DNA of 64,000 bases from Vibrio sp. FE10 (GCF_030297155.1 NZ_AP028067.1:2914001-2978000); one strand, 5' to 3'. Counted from the first letter of the stretch, positions 32,318 through 42,538 are shown. Numbers and translations are program-made. Notes: generated by a model not told the origin, from the sequence alone.

Positions 32318-32875
32318 TTAAACTTCCATCAACTCTTTTTCTTTCGTCGCTAGAACTTCATCTACGTTCTTAACAGCAACGTCAGTTAGCTTTTGAATTT
32401 CGTCTTGTGCTTTACGATCTTCATCTTCAGAAATTTCTTTGTCTTTCAAAAGTGCTTTAAGATCGCCATTCGCGTCACGACGGATGTTACGGATAGCAAC
32501 ACGGCCACCTTCAGCTTCGCCACGAACGATTTTAACTAGGTCTTTACGACGCTCTTCCGTTAGCGGTGGAAGTGGAACACGGATAACTGTACCAGCAGAC
32601 ATAGGGTTTAGGCCTAGGTCAGACGACATGATTGCTTTTTCAACAAGAGGCGTCAGTGTTTTATCAAATACAGTGATCGCTAGAGTACGTGCGTCTTCAG
32701 CAATAACGTTAGCAACTTGGGTCAAAGGCGTTGGTGCACCGTAGTACTCAACAGTCAGACCAGAAAGTAGGCTCGGGTGTGCACGACCTGTACGAATCTT
32801 TTGCAGGCTGTTTTTTAGTGCATCAACACTTTTTACCATGCGCTCTTGAGCGTCTTTTTTGATTTCGTTAATCAC
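32318..32875 (-). CDS. frr: Ribosome recycling factor
   Basis: Splits post-termination ribosomes together with EF-G. I set the start at GTG 32875, giving 185 residues, the universal RRF length, starting (M)[12 protein letters not shown]; an AAGGTGAA Shine-Dalgarno lies just upstream. An ATG at 32905 would add ten non-homologous residues. Signatures: [34 protein letters not shown], and the hinge and tail helices ([15 protein letters not shown]). The GTG start was chosen from length and ribosome-site spacing. Confidence 0.95.
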   Translation of the reverse strand: MINEIKKDAQERMVKSVDALKNSLQKIRTGRAHPSLLSGLTVEYYGAPTPLTQVANVIAEDARTLAITVFDKTLTPLVEKAIMSSDLGLNPMSAGTVIRVPLPPLTEERRKDLVKIVRGEAEGGRVAIRNIRRDANGDLKALLKDKEISEDEDRKAQDEIQKLTDVAVKNVDEVLATKEKELMEV

Positions 32876-32972
32876 AATTTCACCTTGATTATGTTCTTTC
32901 TTCAAGAAAGCTTTTTATTTGGAGTGATAAGGATAAGCTTACCAAAGCATAAACCTCAGTAAGCCCGAAAAA

Positions 32973-33704
32973 TTAGTCAGCATCGCTGATTAATGTACCT
33001 TCAGTTTCACCCATAACCACGCGGCGTAGTGCGCCTGGTTTATTCATGTTAAATACACGGATTGGCATTTTGTGATCACGTGCTAGCGTAAATGCAGCCA
33101 AATCCATTACTTTCAATTCTTTCTCAAGAATCGTGTTGTAAGACAAAGTATCATACAGCTCTGCGTCTGGGTTTGCTACTGGGTCAGCAGTAAATACACC
33201 ATCTACTTTCGTCGCTTTTAGAACTACGTCAGCTTCGATTTCGATACCACGTAGACACGCAGCAGAATCTGTAGTGAAGAATGGGTTACCAGTACCTGCA
33301 GAGAAGATCACAACGCGACCTTGACGTAGTTGGCTGATTGCATCTGCCCAGTTGTAATCGTCACACACACCTTTAAGAGGGATAGCAGACATTACACGTG
33401 CGTTTACGTAAGCACGGTGTAGAGCGTCACGCATTGCAAGGCCGTTCATTACCGTTGCAAGCATACCCATGTGGTCACCAACAACGCGGTTCATACCTGC
33501 TTCAGCAAGGCCTGCACCACGGAAAAGGTTACCGCCACCGATAACAACACCTACTTGAACACCTAGTTCAACCAATTCTTTTACTTCTTGAGCCATACGA
33601 TCAAGGATCGTCGGGTCAATACCAAAACCTTCTTCGCCTTGTAGTGCTTCACCGCTAAGTTTTAACAGAATACGTTGATACGCCGGTTTAGGGTTCGTAG
33701 TCAT
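32973..33704 (-). CDS. pyrH: Uridylate kinase
   Basis: Phosphorylates UMP to UDP; hexameric amino-acid-kinase fold enzyme, allosterically controlled by GTP and UTP. 243 residues, close to the E. coli 241. Signatures: [41 protein letters not shown] and [13 protein letters not shown]. It lies between tsf and frr, as in E. coli. Confidence 0.97.
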   Translation of the reverse strand: MTTNPKPAYQRILLKLSGEALQGEEGFGIDPTILDRMAQEVKELVELGVQVGVVIGGGNLFRGAGLAEAGMNRVVGDHMGMLATVMNGLAMRDALHRAYVNARVMSAIPLKGVCDDYNWADAISQLRQGRVVIFSAGTGNPFFTTDSAACLRGIEIEADVVLKATKVDGVFTADPVANPDAELYDTLSYNTILEKELKVMDLAAFTLARDHKMPIRVFNMNKPGALRRVVMGETEGTLISDAD

Positions 33705-33810
33705 GGAGTTTACCTTCCAAAGAGTTGATGATTAACAGTCATGGATAAAAACTGATTAGCTCAGTTCGCATTCATAACAGCTAAAAGCCAAAAATAATCC
33801 ACTATTCATA

Positions 33811-33842
33811 AAAAGACCGCAGCATTTGCCACGGTCTTTTTT
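33811..33842 (-). terminator. Intrinsic terminator between tsf and pyrH
   Basis: AAAAGACCG pairs with CGGTCTTTT around a 12-base loop, followed by T residues on the minus strand; in the 156-base gap between tsf and pyrH. Confidence 0.85.
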
Positions 33843-33860
33843 CAATCAATACGCTAAGGA

Positions 33861-34706
33861 TTAACCTTGTTGTACCGCTGCAACTTCGTCTGCGAAGCTC
33901 ATTTCAGCAGCTTTCTCGATACCTTCACCAACTTCTAAACGAACGAAGGTAGTAACTGATGCGCCTTTCTCTTTAAGAATGTCAGCAACAGTTTTCTTAG
34001 GTTCCATGATGAAAGCTTGACCAGTAAGAGATACTTCGCCCGTGAATTTCTTCATACGGCCGATAACCATTTTCTCAGCGATCTCTTGTGGTTTGCCTTC
34101 GTTCATAGCGATTTCTACTTGAACAGCTTTTTCTTTTTCTACTACGTCAGCAGGTACGTCAGATGGGTTAACGTACTCAGGCTTAGAAGCAGCAACGTGC
34201 ATAGCGATGTGCTTAAGCGTTTCAGCTTCGCCTTCACCAGCTACAACAACACCGATTTTCTCGCCGTGACGGTAAGAAGCTAGTGCAACACCTTCAACAA
34301 GCTCAACACGACGGATGCTGATGTTCTCACCGATCTTAGTTACTAGAGCGATACGTGCATCTTCAAATTTAGCTTGAAGAGCAGTGATGTCTAGACGTTC
34401 AGCTAGAGCCGCTTCAGCAACTTCGTTAGCGAATGCAAGGAAACCTGCATCTTTAGCTACGAAATCAGTTTGGCAGTTCACTTCAAGAAGAGCAGCAACG
34501 CCAGCTTCTTCTTTAATGATGATTGTGCCTTCTGCAGCAACGTTACCAGCTTTTTTAGCTGCTTTCGCTGCGCCAGATTTACGCATGTTTTCAATTGCTA
34601 GCTCGATGTCGCCTTCAGCAGCAACAAGCGCTTTTTTACATTCCATCATGCCCGCTGCTGTGCGTTCACGAAGTTCTTTAACTAGAGCTGCAGTTACAGT
34701 TGCCAT
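33861..34706 (-). CDS. tsf: Elongation factor Ts
   Basis: Nucleotide exchange factor for EF-Tu. 281 residues (283 in E. coli). The N-terminal UBA-like module has [19 protein letters not shown] and the core has the EF-Tu-contacting TDFVAKD motif. [11 protein letters not shown] is the second signature, and the coiled-coil and C-terminal module follow. It shares the rpsB transcript, behind a hairpin. Confidence 0.97.
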   Translation of the reverse strand: MATVTAALVKELRERTAAGMMECKKALVAAEGDIELAIENMRKSGAAKAAKKAGNVAAEGTIIIKEEAGVAALLEVNCQTDFVAKDAGFLAFANEVAEAALAERLDITALQAKFEDARIALVTKIGENISIRRVELVEGVALASYRHGEKIGVVVAGEGEAETLKHIAMHVAASKPEYVNPSDVPADVVEKEKAVQVEIAMNEGKPQEIAEKMVIGRMKKFTGEVSLTGQAFIMEPKKTVADILKEKGASVTTFVRLEVGEGIEKAAEMSFADEVAAVQQG

Positions 34707-34737
34707 TCTCTATTCCTTAGTAAATTCTAAAAAAGAT

Positions 34738-34768
34738 AAAAAACAGGGGCCTAATTAATTGGCCCCTG
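34738..34768 (-). terminator. Hairpin between rpsB and tsf (attenuator-like terminator)
   Basis: CAGGGGCC (34744-34751) pairs with GGCCCCTG (34761-34768); on the minus strand a six-T tract follows. In E. coli, rpsB and tsf are also separated by a partial terminator, so this is likely to set the ratio of S2 to EF-Ts. Confidence 0.75.
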
Positions 34769-34844
34769 ATATTGACTGTATTCAGTCCGTTAAGCCATCG
34801 ATTATGACCGCTTAATATGAACTAAATATGGCTCAGAGCCGCTA

Positions 34845-35576
34845 TTATTCAGCTTCTACAAAACCGTCTTTTTCAGCAGCTACAGCAGCAACATCTTTGT
34901 TACGACCTTCTTTAACCGCGTCTGCAGCAGCGTTTAGGTAAAGCTGTACTGCACGGATTGCATCATCGTTACCTGGGATAACGAAGTCAACGCCGTCTGG
35001 GTTAGAGTTAGTATCAACTACAGCGTAAACTGGGATACCTAGGTTGTTTGCTTCTTTAACTGCGATGTGTTCGTGATCAGCATCGATAACGAATAGAGCG
35101 TCTGGAAGGCCGCCCATGTTCTTGATACCACCAAGAGATTTCTCTAGCTTCTCCATTTCACGAGTACGCATTAGAGCTTCTTTCTTAGTAAGCTTGTCGA
35201 AAGTACCGTCTTGAGCTTGCGCTTCAAGTTCTTTCAGACGCTTGATAGACTGACGAACAGTTTTGTAGTTCGTTAGCATACCGCCTAACCAGCGGTTGTT
35301 AACGTAGAACTGGTTGCTGTTGATAGCAGCTTCTTTAACAGCTTCAGATGCAGCGCGCTTAGTACCAACAAAAAGAACTTTACCTTTCTTCTCGCCAACT
35401 TTAGCAATTTCAGCTAGAGCTTCGTTGAACATTGGTACAGTTTTTTCTAGGTTGATGATATGAACTTTGCTACGAGCGCCAAAGATGAATGGCTTCATTT
35501 TTGGGTTCCAGTAACGAGTTTGGTGACCGAAGTGAACACCAGCTTTAAGCATATCGCGCATTGATACAGTTGCCAT
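34845..35576 (-). CDS. rpsB: 30S ribosomal protein S2
   Basis: The S2 protein of the small subunit, recruited by S1 late in assembly. Start at 35576 ([13 protein letters not shown]) gives 243 residues, close to E. coli 241. Signatures: [55 protein letters not shown]. An open frame extends 11 codons upstream but is part of the leader. AGAGGA lies 8 bases before the ATG. Confidence 0.97.
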   Translation of the reverse strand: MATVSMRDMLKAGVHFGHQTRYWNPKMKPFIFGARSKVHIINLEKTVPMFNEALAEIAKVGEKKGKVLFVGTKRAASEAVKEAAINSNQFYVNNRWLGGMLTNYKTVRQSIKRLKELEAQAQDGTFDKLTKKEALMRTREMEKLEKSLGGIKNMGGLPDALFVIDADHEHIAVKEANNLGIPVYAVVDTNSNPDGVDFVIPGNDDAIRAVQLYLNAAADAVKEGRNKDVAAVAAEKDGFVEAE

Positions 35577-35769
35577 TTTAAAATCCTCTATGGGGTTAGG
35601 CCTCCACACTCCCCATGAATCCGACCCCTAACAACTAACCACTTTTTCAGCCGTTATCTGTGTTGTTGAGGCACCCCGGAACATGTGTCGGAATGTGTGT
35701 GATTTAAAGATATAAGTTAGTGGACACGAAGCTTGTTTCGCCAATTGGAGAAAACAGTCCTGATGTCCG
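35577..35769 (-). promoter_or_regulatory. rpsB leader and stringent-type promoter
   Basis: The -10 TATAAA (plus 35776-35781) has an extended TGG and is followed by a GCGCGCC discriminator, the mark of ppGpp-sensitive ribosomal promoters. A weak -35 TAGCCA lies 18 bases upstream. The transcript from about 35769 would have a leader of about 190 bases. In it GTTAGG (near 35632-35627) can pair with CCTAAC (35600-35595) around a loop containing GGAGG, just before the start codon. In E. coli, S2 represses its own mRNA through a conserved leader, so an S2-binding structure is expected here. The rest of the 35577-36034 gap holds only this promoter region and the map promoter; a 93-codon open frame there is not a gene. 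Confidence 0.6.
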
Positions 35770-36034
35770 GCGCGCTTTATACCATATTTTGTCCATCTAT
35801 GGCTAGAAAAAAATATAAAAATGGCGGTTGCTATACTGATCTTTGACGCTGTATTTCTCTTATAAATAGTATCAATAACGCAAGAGGCAATCGGCTTAAA
35901 GTTGAACACTATTCAATCACGCTTAGTAGTATCCACCAGCATTATATGGGTATCAGAATGTTGCGCTAAAATGCTGCACTGCTAGAATACCCCCAATATG
36001 CACACTTAGGTGCTACCAAATTAAGAGATATGCA

Positions 36035-36913
36035 ATGGCTGTAAAAATTAAAACTGCTGAAGAAATTCAAAAAATGCGCGTTGCCGGTAAGCTGGCTTCT
36101 GAAATTCTAGAGATGATTGAACCTCATATCCAAGTAGGTACAACGACAGAAGAACTGAATAAAATCTGTCATGAGTACGCTCTAGAAAGAGGCGCATACT
36201 CAGCACCACTTGATTACCACGGTTTCCCTAAGTCAATCTGTACGTCTATCAATCACATCGTATGTCACGGTATTCCAGCATCACAAGATGAGACTGGTAG
36301 TACAGGTCAATTCAAACCTGCTGTATTGAAAGATGGCGATATTCTAAACGTTGATATCACTGTGATTGTTCCTGATGACGAAAATGCTGACCTAAGCACT
36401 CGTCCGCAAGGTTACCACGGTGACACATCTAAGATGTTCCTTGTGGGTGAAGTTTCTCCAGCAAACAAACGTCTATGTATGGTTGCTCAAGAAGCACTTT
36501 ACGAAGGCATGCGCCAAGTAAAACCAGGTGTTCAGCTTGGTCAAATCGGTACGGCTATCGAGAAGTACATCAAAACAAACAATAAGAACAACCCACGCTC
36601 TAAGTTCTCTATTGTTAAAGATTACTGTGGCCACGGCATCGGTTCTGAGTTCCACGAAGATCCACAAGTGGTTCACTACAAAAACAGTGACCGCACCGTA
36701 CTGAAAGCTGGCATGTGTTTCACAATCGAGCCAATGATCAATGCTGGTAAGTTTGGCTGCCGTCTTGATGACGAAGATAGCTGGACAGTGTACACAGCAG
36801 ACAGCAAGAACTCTGCACAGTGGGAACACACGCTGGTTGTAACGGAAACAGGTTGTGAAGTACTAACACTACGCAGCGACGATACAATTCCACGTATCAT
36901 GAAGAACGCTTAG
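36035..36913 (+). CDS. map: Methionine aminopeptidase type I, with two insertions
   Basis: Removes the initiator Met from new proteins with small second residues. 292 residues against 264 in E. coli Map. The metal ligands are present: Asp pair in ILNVDITV and YHGDTSKMF, His in CGHGIGSEFHEDP, Glu in FTIEPMI and the last Glu in QWEHTLVV. Compared with the E. coli protein, about 11 residues are added after CHGIP (ASQDETGSTGQFK) and about 12 between DITVIV and YHGDTS (PDDENADLSTRPQG). Both flank the substrate cleft. It is divergent from rpsB, as in E. coli. Confidence 0.96.
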   Translation: MAVKIKTAEEIQKMRVAGKLASEILEMIEPHIQVGTTTEELNKICHEYALERGAYSAPLDYHGFPKSICTSINHIVCHGIPASQDETGSTGQFKPAVLKDGDILNVDITVIVPDDENADLSTRPQGYHGDTSKMFLVGEVSPANKRLCMVAQEALYEGMRQVKPGVQLGQIGTAIEKYIKTNNKNNPRSKFSIVKDYCGHGIGSEFHEDPQVVHYKNSDRTVLKAGMCFTIEPMINAGKFGCRLDDEDSWTVYTADSKNSAQWEHTLVVTETGCEVLTLRSDDTIPRIMKNA

Positions 36914-36944
36914 TTCAACAAGCTGAATACATCAGACTTTTAAA

Positions 36945-36975
36945 AATATCCCCGCATTGTCGGGGATATTTTTTA
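36945..36975 (+). terminator. Intrinsic terminator after map
   Basis: ATATCCCCG pairs with CGGGGATAT around CATTGT, followed by six T residues. Confidence 0.9.
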
Positions 36976-37051
36976 TCTGCGTAATTTCGATTTTCCATCA
37001 CCTTCTGTTAAATTGTTAAATACTCTCATTTGCTTGCACGGATAGCAGACT

Positions 37052-39673
37052 ATGCCTTATCAATGCCCTATTACGTTCAATGACGAACAAATTGAAATCT
37101 GCGAATTAAAAAACCAACTCGAAATCTTCACGCAGTATCAGAAAGATGAATTTCTCAATCATCACCCAGTGACAGACTTAGTGCTTCTACGCTCTGAATA
37201 TATGGATCTGCTCCTCAACCGATTATGGGATCATTTTGGATTCAGCAAACTGCCTCATATTGCGTTGGTCGCTGTGGGTGGTTATGGTCGCGGCGAACTA
37301 CACCCGTTATCCGACATTGATATCTTAATCGTATCGCAAAAGACGCTGCCTCCAGCGCTTGGTGAAAAAGTCAGTCAGTTCATCACGCTACTTTGGGATT
37401 TGAGACTCGAAGTTGGCCATGCGGTGCGTACCATTGCCGAGTGCATTGAGATTGGTAGTGACGATTTAACGGTAGCGACCAACTTGCAAGAGTCGCGCTT
37501 ACTGTGTGGTAGTGAAGATACCTTCCAAGAGCTGAAACTAAAGATTCATTCCGATTCATTTTGGCCAAGTGAGACGTTTTACAAAGCCAAGATTCAAGAA
37601 CAAAGAGAGCGTCATGCTCGCTACCACGACACCACCTACAATCTAGAACCGGACATCAAATCAACACCCGGCGGGTTAAGAGACATCCATACTCTGAGTT
37701 GGGTAGCACGTAGACACTTTGGTGCTACCTCTCTACTGGAGATGAGCAAATACGGATTCCTCACCGATGCTGAATATCGTGAGCTCGTTGAATGCCAAGA
37801 TTTCTTATGGCGCGTTCGCTTTGCATTGCATATCGAACTGCGCCGTTACGACAACCGTCTTACCTTCGCGCATCAGGCTCAAGTAGCCGAACACCTTGGT
37901 TATACCGGTGAGGGCAATCGTGGCGTAGAAATGATGATGAAGGAGTTCTACCGCACACTTCGTCGTGTAGCAGAGCTCAACAAGATGCTGCTTAAATTGT
38001 TCGACCAAGCGATCATTAACGGCGGTCAAACACAAGAAGCCGAGATTCTCGACAACGACTTCCAACGTCGTGGATCACTGATCGAAGCGCGTAAGCCTGC
38101 CCTATTCCAAGCGCGACCAGAAACGATTCTCGATATGTTTATCCATATCGCGAATGACTCGACGATCGAAGGGGTAAGCCCACCAACCTTGCGACAACTG
38201 CGTACGGCACGTCGCCGGTTAAACCGCTTCCTGCATACCATTCCTGAAGCCCGTGACAAGTTCATGGACTTGGTTCGTCACCCAAATGCACTGCACAAAG
38301 CTTTTAGCTTGATGCATAAACTGGGTGTGCTATCGGCCTATTTGCCACAGTGGAGTCAGATTGTTGGTCAAATGCAGTTTGACCTGTTCCACGTTTACAC
38401 CGTAGATGAGCACAGTATTCGTCTGCTCAAACACATCAACCGTTTTAACCAAATTGAAAACCACGATAAGCACCCAATTTGTTGTGAAGTGTACCCGCGA
38501 GTTCAGAAGAAAGAGCTGCTGATCCTCGCCGCTATCTTCCACGACATAGGCAAAGGTCGCGGTGGTGATCACTCGGAAATCGGCGCCGTTGAGGCTTACT
38601 CATTCTGTATTGAACATGGGTTATCAAAACCAGAAGCAAAACAAGTTGCATGGCTCGTTCAGAATCACCTATTGATGTCAGTGACTGCTCAACGCCGTGA
38701 TATCTACGACCCTGATGTCATCACAGAGTTTGCTAAAAAAGTCCGTGACGAAGAATCATTAGAGCTACTGGTGTGCTTAACCGTCGCCGATATCTGTGCG
38801 ACTAACCCTGAATTATGGAACAGCTGGAAACGTACCCTGCTAGCCGAGCTATTCCACTCTACACAGAGAGCACTACGTCGTGGCTTAGAAAACCCCGTCG
38901 ATGTCAGAGACCGTATTCGTCACAATCAGCAGATGGCATCAGCTCTGTTACGTAAAGAGGGGTTCACTGCTCGTGAGATTGAAGTGCTTTGGCAACGTTT
39001 CAAAGCCGATTACTTCTTACGTCATACACACAAGCAAATCGCTTGGCACTGTGAGCACTTACTTCGTCTAGAAGACCCAAGCCAACCGTTAGTTTTGATC
39101 AGCAAGAAAGCGACACGTGGTGGCACTGAGGTGTTTGTTTACTGTAAAGACCAAGCTGCACTTTTTGCGACCGTAGTGGCTGAGTTGGATAGACGTAACT
39201 TCAACGTTCATGACGCACAGGTCATGGTCAGCAAAGATGGCCATGTTTTGGATACCTTTATCGTACTCGATCAACATGGTGAAGCGATTGATGAAGCGAG
39301 ACACAAAGCCGTGGCTAAACATTTAACTCATGTTCTGGCTGATGGTCGTCCAACTAAAATTAGAACGCGCAGAACGCCGCGTAACTTGCAGCACTTCAAG
39401 GTGAAAACTCTGGTCGAATTCCTACCGACCAAGAGTAAGAAACGCACCTTAATGGAACTCAGAGCCCTGGACACGCCGGGATTACTGGCTCAAGTTGGTG
39501 CAACGTTTGCTGAGTTAGACATCAATTTGCACGGCGCTAAAATTACCACCATCGGCGAACGTGCAGAAGATTTGTTCATTCTGACCAGTGAAGCGGGAGG
39601 AAGGTTGTCTGAAGAGCAGGAACAAGCACTGAGAGAAAGATTAACGGAGCATGTTTCGGAACTCGCGCCCTAA
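37052..39673 (+). CDS. glnD: Bifunctional uridylyltransferase/uridylyl-removing enzyme GlnD
   Basis: The glutamine sensor that uridylylates P-II (GlnB at 13712) when glutamine is low and removes UMP when high. 873 residues (890 in E. coli). Domains in order: nucleotidyltransferase with GGYGRGELHPLSDIDIL (residues about 80-95), a linker helical domain, HD phosphohydrolase with IFHDIGKGRGGDHS near residue 500, and two C-terminal ACT domains (TEVFVYCKDQAALFATVVAELDR from about 690, and LRALDTPGLLAQVGATFAELD from about 805) that bind glutamine. Complete. Next to map, as in E. coli. Confidence 0.97.
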   Translation: MPYQCPITFNDEQIEICELKNQLEIFTQYQKDEFLNHHPVTDLVLLRSEYMDLLLNRLWDHFGFSKLPHIALVAVGGYGRGELHPLSDIDILIVSQKTLPPALGEKVSQFITLLWDLRLEVGHAVRTIAECIEIGSDDLTVATNLQESRLLCGSEDTFQELKLKIHSDSFWPSETFYKAKIQEQRERHARYHDTTYNLEPDIKSTPGGLRDIHTLSWVARRHFGATSLLEMSKYGFLTDAEYRELVECQDFLWRVRFALHIELRRYDNRLTFAHQAQVAEHLGYTGEGNRGVEMMMKEFYRTLRRVAELNKMLLKLFDQAIINGGQTQEAEILDNDFQRRGSLIEARKPALFQARPETILDMFIHIANDSTIEGVSPPTLRQLRTARRRLNRFLHTIPEARDKFMDLVRHPNALHKAFSLMHKLGVLSAYLPQWSQIVGQMQFDLFHVYTVDEHSIRLLKHINRFNQIENHDKHPICCEVYPRVQKKELLILAAIFHDIGKGRGGDHSEIGAVEAYSFCIEHGLSKPEAKQVAWLVQNHLLMSVTAQRRDIYDPDVITEFAKKVRDEESLELLVCLTVADICATNPELWNSWKRTLLAELFHSTQRALRRGLENPVDVRDRIRHNQQMASALLRKEGFTAREIEVLWQRFKADYFLRHTHKQIAWHCEHLLRLEDPSQPLVLISKKATRGGTEVFVYCKDQAALFATVVAELDRRNFNVHDAQVMVSKDGHVLDTFIVLDQHGEAIDEARHKAVAKHLTHVLADGRPTKIRTRRTPRNLQHFKVKTLVEFLPTKSKKRTLMELRALDTPGLLAQVGATFAELDINLHGAKITTIGERAEDLFILTSEAGGRLSEEQEQALRERLTEHVSELAP

Positions 39674-39837
39674 AAAGAGAATCTAATTATCAGATAAGTG
39701 TGGGTAAAGATAGAGAGCGATCTTGCCCACAACTTACAATCAATTCCCATATATCAACTATCTAGCTCGTCGTTAGGCTGCTACATTGATCAAGTCAATT
39801 ACATAAAAGTATTACATTCATAAACTAGAGGTCGCTT

Positions 39838-40221
39838 ATGTATCCAAACCTCACTGGCTTAGGTATCCACGAACCTAAACAGATTGAACGTTACTCCCTT
39901 CGCCAAGAAGCTCACAAAGATATTCTTAAGATTTACTTCCGTAAACAGAAAGGCGAACTGTTCGCGAAAAGCGTTAAGTTTAAGTATCCACGACAAGTGA
40001 AAAGTGTGCTTGTTAGCGGTGGCAACAATCAATACAAAGAAGTGACCGAGATAAACCGTAATCTCACACTTGTAATTGATGAGCTCAATAAGATCACCAA
40101 GCCGATTCCAACCGCAGAAGTTGATGTGAAACAGAAAATTCTTACTGACTTACGCCACCTAGAAAAAGTGGTATCGAGTAAGATCGCAGAGATCGAAGCG
40201 GATCTAGAAAAGCTAAAATGA
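39838..40221 (+). CDS. UPF0325/DUF3461 family protein, YaeH-like
   Basis: A conserved small protein of unknown function, 127 residues, starting [20 protein letters not shown], which I recognise as the YaeH (UPF0325) family. It has many charged residues, predicted helices and a C-terminal coiled coil ([15 protein letters not shown]). GAGGT precedes the ATG by about 6 bases. In E. coli yaeH lies close to glnD and dapD, so the position beside glnD is consistent. No catalytic motif is seen. Confidence 0.85.
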   Translation: MYPNLTGLGIHEPKQIERYSLRQEAHKDILKIYFRKQKGELFAKSVKFKYPRQVKSVLVSGGNNQYKEVTEINRNLTLVIDELNKITKPIPTAEVDVKQKILTDLRHLEKVVSSKIAEIEADLEKLK

Positions 40222-40280
40222 TCCCGAGAATAGACAACTAACAACCACATTAGTTGTTCCACTCAGATCACACAGACATT

Positions 40281-40316
40281 AAAAAGGGCTGATATCACTA
40301 TCAGCCCTTTGTTTTT
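40281..40316. terminator. Bidirectional terminator between the yaeH-like gene and truC
   Basis: AAAGGGCTGATA pairs with TATCAGCCCTTT around TCAC (40283-40310), with A and T tracts on the two sides. Confidence 0.9.
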
Positions 40317-40346
40317 CTACTGTCTACGTTGACTAGACACGTGTGT

Positions 40347-41096
40347 TTACTTAGACAAACGCGCTTCCGTATTCACTAAGTGGGTATCCCACTCAAAGGT
40401 TTCAAACAACCTTAACCACGTTTCATCTAGATTGGCCTTCATCACCAACTCTTCTTTAGTAAAAGGGTGGATGAAACGCAACTCAGAAGCATGCAGCAAC
40501 AGACGGTGCGAATCTAAATCATCACGAAACAGTCGGTTATGCTTACCATCACCATGTGAAGTATCGCCTACAATCGGGTGTCTTAGGTGAGCCATATGAC
40601 GACGCAGCTGATGTTTACGTCCTGTCTTTGGCATCATCTCAACTAAGCAATAACGACTGGTAGGAAAACGGCCTGTTGAATACGGCACTTCGACTTTCGC
40701 TAACGGTTCGTAAACGGTGACGGCTTCTTGTGGTTCTTTATCTTCTTTCGCGAACTTGTCTGCGATCTTATCCAACTCGACCTTGAGTGCATAGTCGAGC
40801 GTATCACCCTCTTCTATCCAACCACGGACAATCGCATGATAAGTCTTTTGCATCTCATGGTTGGCGAACATCGGCATCACCTGTGAAGCAACCTCACTCG
40901 ACAATGCAAACACCAACACACCCGATGTTGGTCGGTCTAAACGATGCAGAGGAAATACGTGCTGACCAATTTGGTCACGCAGTGTCTGCATAACAAACTG
41001 AGTCTCGTGTTTATCCAACCATGAGCGATGCACTAGCATACCCGCAGGCTTATTCACCGCGACAAAATACTCATCTTGATAAATGATCTCTAACAT
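40347..41096 (-). CDS. truC: tRNA pseudouridine(65) synthase
   Basis: Isomerises U65 in tRNA(Ile1) and tRNA(Asp) to pseudouridine. RluA-type family member; the catalytic Asp is in PLHRLDRPTSGVL, with other signatures VNKPAGMLVHRS and KTGRKHQLRRHMAHLRHPIVGD. The start at 41096 gives 249 residues and overlaps the yqcC stop by one base (TAATG), as in E. coli where truC starts MLEILYQDEW. A start at 41105 is possible but less likely. Confidence 0.95.
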   Translation of the reverse strand: MLEIIYQDEYFVAVNKPAGMLVHRSWLDKHETQFVMQTLRDQIGQHVFPLHRLDRPTSGVLVFALSSEVASQVMPMFANHEMQKTYHAIVRGWIEEGDTLDYALKVELDKIADKFAKEDKEPQEAVTVYEPLAKVEVPYSTGRFPTSRYCLVEMMPKTGRKHQLRRHMAHLRHPIVGDTSHGDGKHNRLFRDDLDSHRLLLHASELRFIHPFTKEELVMKANLDETWLRLFETFEWDTHLVNTEARLSK

Positions 41097-41410
41097 TACG
41101 CGCATACCTCATCAATGCTCAGAATCGTCACTAGCAGTTCAGCTTTGTCTGCCTCATATTTCCACACTTCACCAAAATAAGGATGAATCGCAAAGCCTTT
41201 CGGTAGGCTCATTTTAGCATCCATCATTGCGTTGATCTTTACGATAAAGATCCACTGCAACCACTCTTCTGGCTGTAGCGAGTCAATCGCGAAAGGTTCA
41301 GCACTGGCCAGAGCTTCGTCCGAAGGTGGAACATCACTCCACAGAGAACATTGGCGCATTTGTTGTTCTAATTGTTGAAGTAAAAGAGGTAACTTTGTGG
41401 CAGCTGTCAT
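41096..41410 (-). CDS. yqcC: YqcC family protein (DUF446)
   Basis: A 104-residue helical protein of unknown function, with the family-typical stretches LLQQLEQQMRQCSLWSD and PFAIDSLQPEEWLQWIFI. It is coupled to truC by overlap, as in E. coli. This truC-yqcC neighbourhood is next to csrB in E. coli as well, which fits the RNA called at 43530-43970. No catalytic motif. Confidence 0.9.
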   Translation of the reverse strand: MTAATKLPLLLQQLEQQMRQCSLWSDVPPSDEALASAEPFAIDSLQPEEWLQWIFIVKINAMMDAKMSLPKGFAIHPYFGEVWKYEADKAELLVTILSIDEVCA

Positions 41411-41497
41411 TTTTCACCAAGTTATTTATCTAGTGACCTTGAAATTGGGGCATAGAGTACCATCTATTTAGGAAAGAAAGTTAGGAGCTTTATTACT

Positions 41498-42538
41498 ATG
41501 GAAACCATTCACACGCTCACTCAGTTGCTAAAGAATAGCGGTTGCCAATACGACATCTACGACCTAGGTCGTCGTATCCAGAAAATCGACAACACCCTAT
41601 TCTCTGATGTTGAGCAGGGCAAACAGCCATACCCGTTTCCACTTCAGAAACAAGCTCACTTAGCGATTAGCTACTGGAACGAACACAAACAGCCATGGAT
41701 TTGGTTTCTAAAATTCAAACTGGACGAAAGAGGCTTATTACATCAAGGCGATGTGGGTAATTTTCTTAAGTTTGTTATCGAAGCAATGGGTACACGTTTG
41801 AACGGCGATATCAGCGAAGAGCAACAACAAAAGCTGTCAAACAACCCTTATACCTTCAAACCTTCTGAAGACAAAATGGCCGTATTCCATAGCCAAGTAA
41901 GAGCTGGTTTAGACCTTGCGACGAGCCAATATTACGAACACGCTCAACATTACTTCACTGGTGAGCTTGGTTGGGATAACTGGAAGACTGTTGGTCTACA
42001 AGGCATCACAGATATGTGCGCACGTTTAGACAGCCAACAAAACGGTGTTGCGATTCGTAAAGCCATCAATAAGCTGCCATCAGAACCGCTATACGCGACG
42101 TTAGGTGCGCTTGAGCATACACAAATCAATGACAAACTCGCGCAACGCTTACAAGAGCTTGCAGAGAGTGAGATCGCAAGTAAAGAGCCTGATTTGTTCT
42201 TACTTTCAGCCTTGGTTCGTGCCCTTTCAGGTGCAGAACAAGGGGTCGCGAATAACATCATTAATCAAGTTCTAGCTAGCCCTCGCTTAAGCCACCAAGA
42301 AGTGTTGATTGGTTTAGCCGGTCGCAGCTGGCATGCACTACAAGATCCTGCGATTGCTGAGCAATTCTTGCTGCGTCTCGCACAAACGGGCAATCAAAAC
42401 CTGTTCAATCAGTTATTTGCAGATTTAGTGATGATTCCGACACTAAGAATGGTATTTTTACCCTTGTTGAATTCGAACCCATCACCTGAGCTCGCAAACG
42501 CATTGATTGAGTTACAACAAGCGGCTAAGTCGCAATAA
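41498..42538 (+). CDS. DUF3549 family protein
   Basis: A 346-residue protein of a Vibrio/gammaproteobacterial family of unknown function. It is probably a helical repeat protein (many Leu, Gln and Ala, for example ATLGALEHTQINDKLAQRLQELAES and LFLLSALVRALSG). The N terminus reads METIHTLTQLLKNSGCQYDIYDLGRRIQKI. No signal peptide, membrane helix or known catalytic motif. AGGAGC lies about 10 bases before the ATG. It stands in the same direction as the following small DUF3301 gene. Confidence 0.78.
   Translation: METIHTLTQLLKNSGCQYDIYDLGRRIQKIDNTLFSDVEQGKQPYPFPLQKQAHLAISYWNEHKQPWIWFLKFKLDERGLLHQGDVGNFLKFVIEAMGTRLNGDISEEQQQKLSNNPYTFKPSEDKMAVFHSQVRAGLDLATSQYYEHAQHYFTGELGWDNWKTVGLQGITDMCARLDSQQNGVAIRKAINKLPSEPLYATLGALEHTQINDKLAQRLQELAESEIASKEPDLFLLSALVRALSGAEQGVANNIINQVLASPRLSHQEVLIGLAGRSWHALQDPAIAEQFLLRLAQTGNQNLFNQLFADLVMIPTLRMVFLPLLNSNPSPELANALIELQQAAKSQ

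Noticed and set aside
35628..35909. 93-codon open frame on the minus strand upstream of rpsB
   Set aside because: It lies in the rpsB promoter and leader, has no ribosome site and no recognisable protein sequence.
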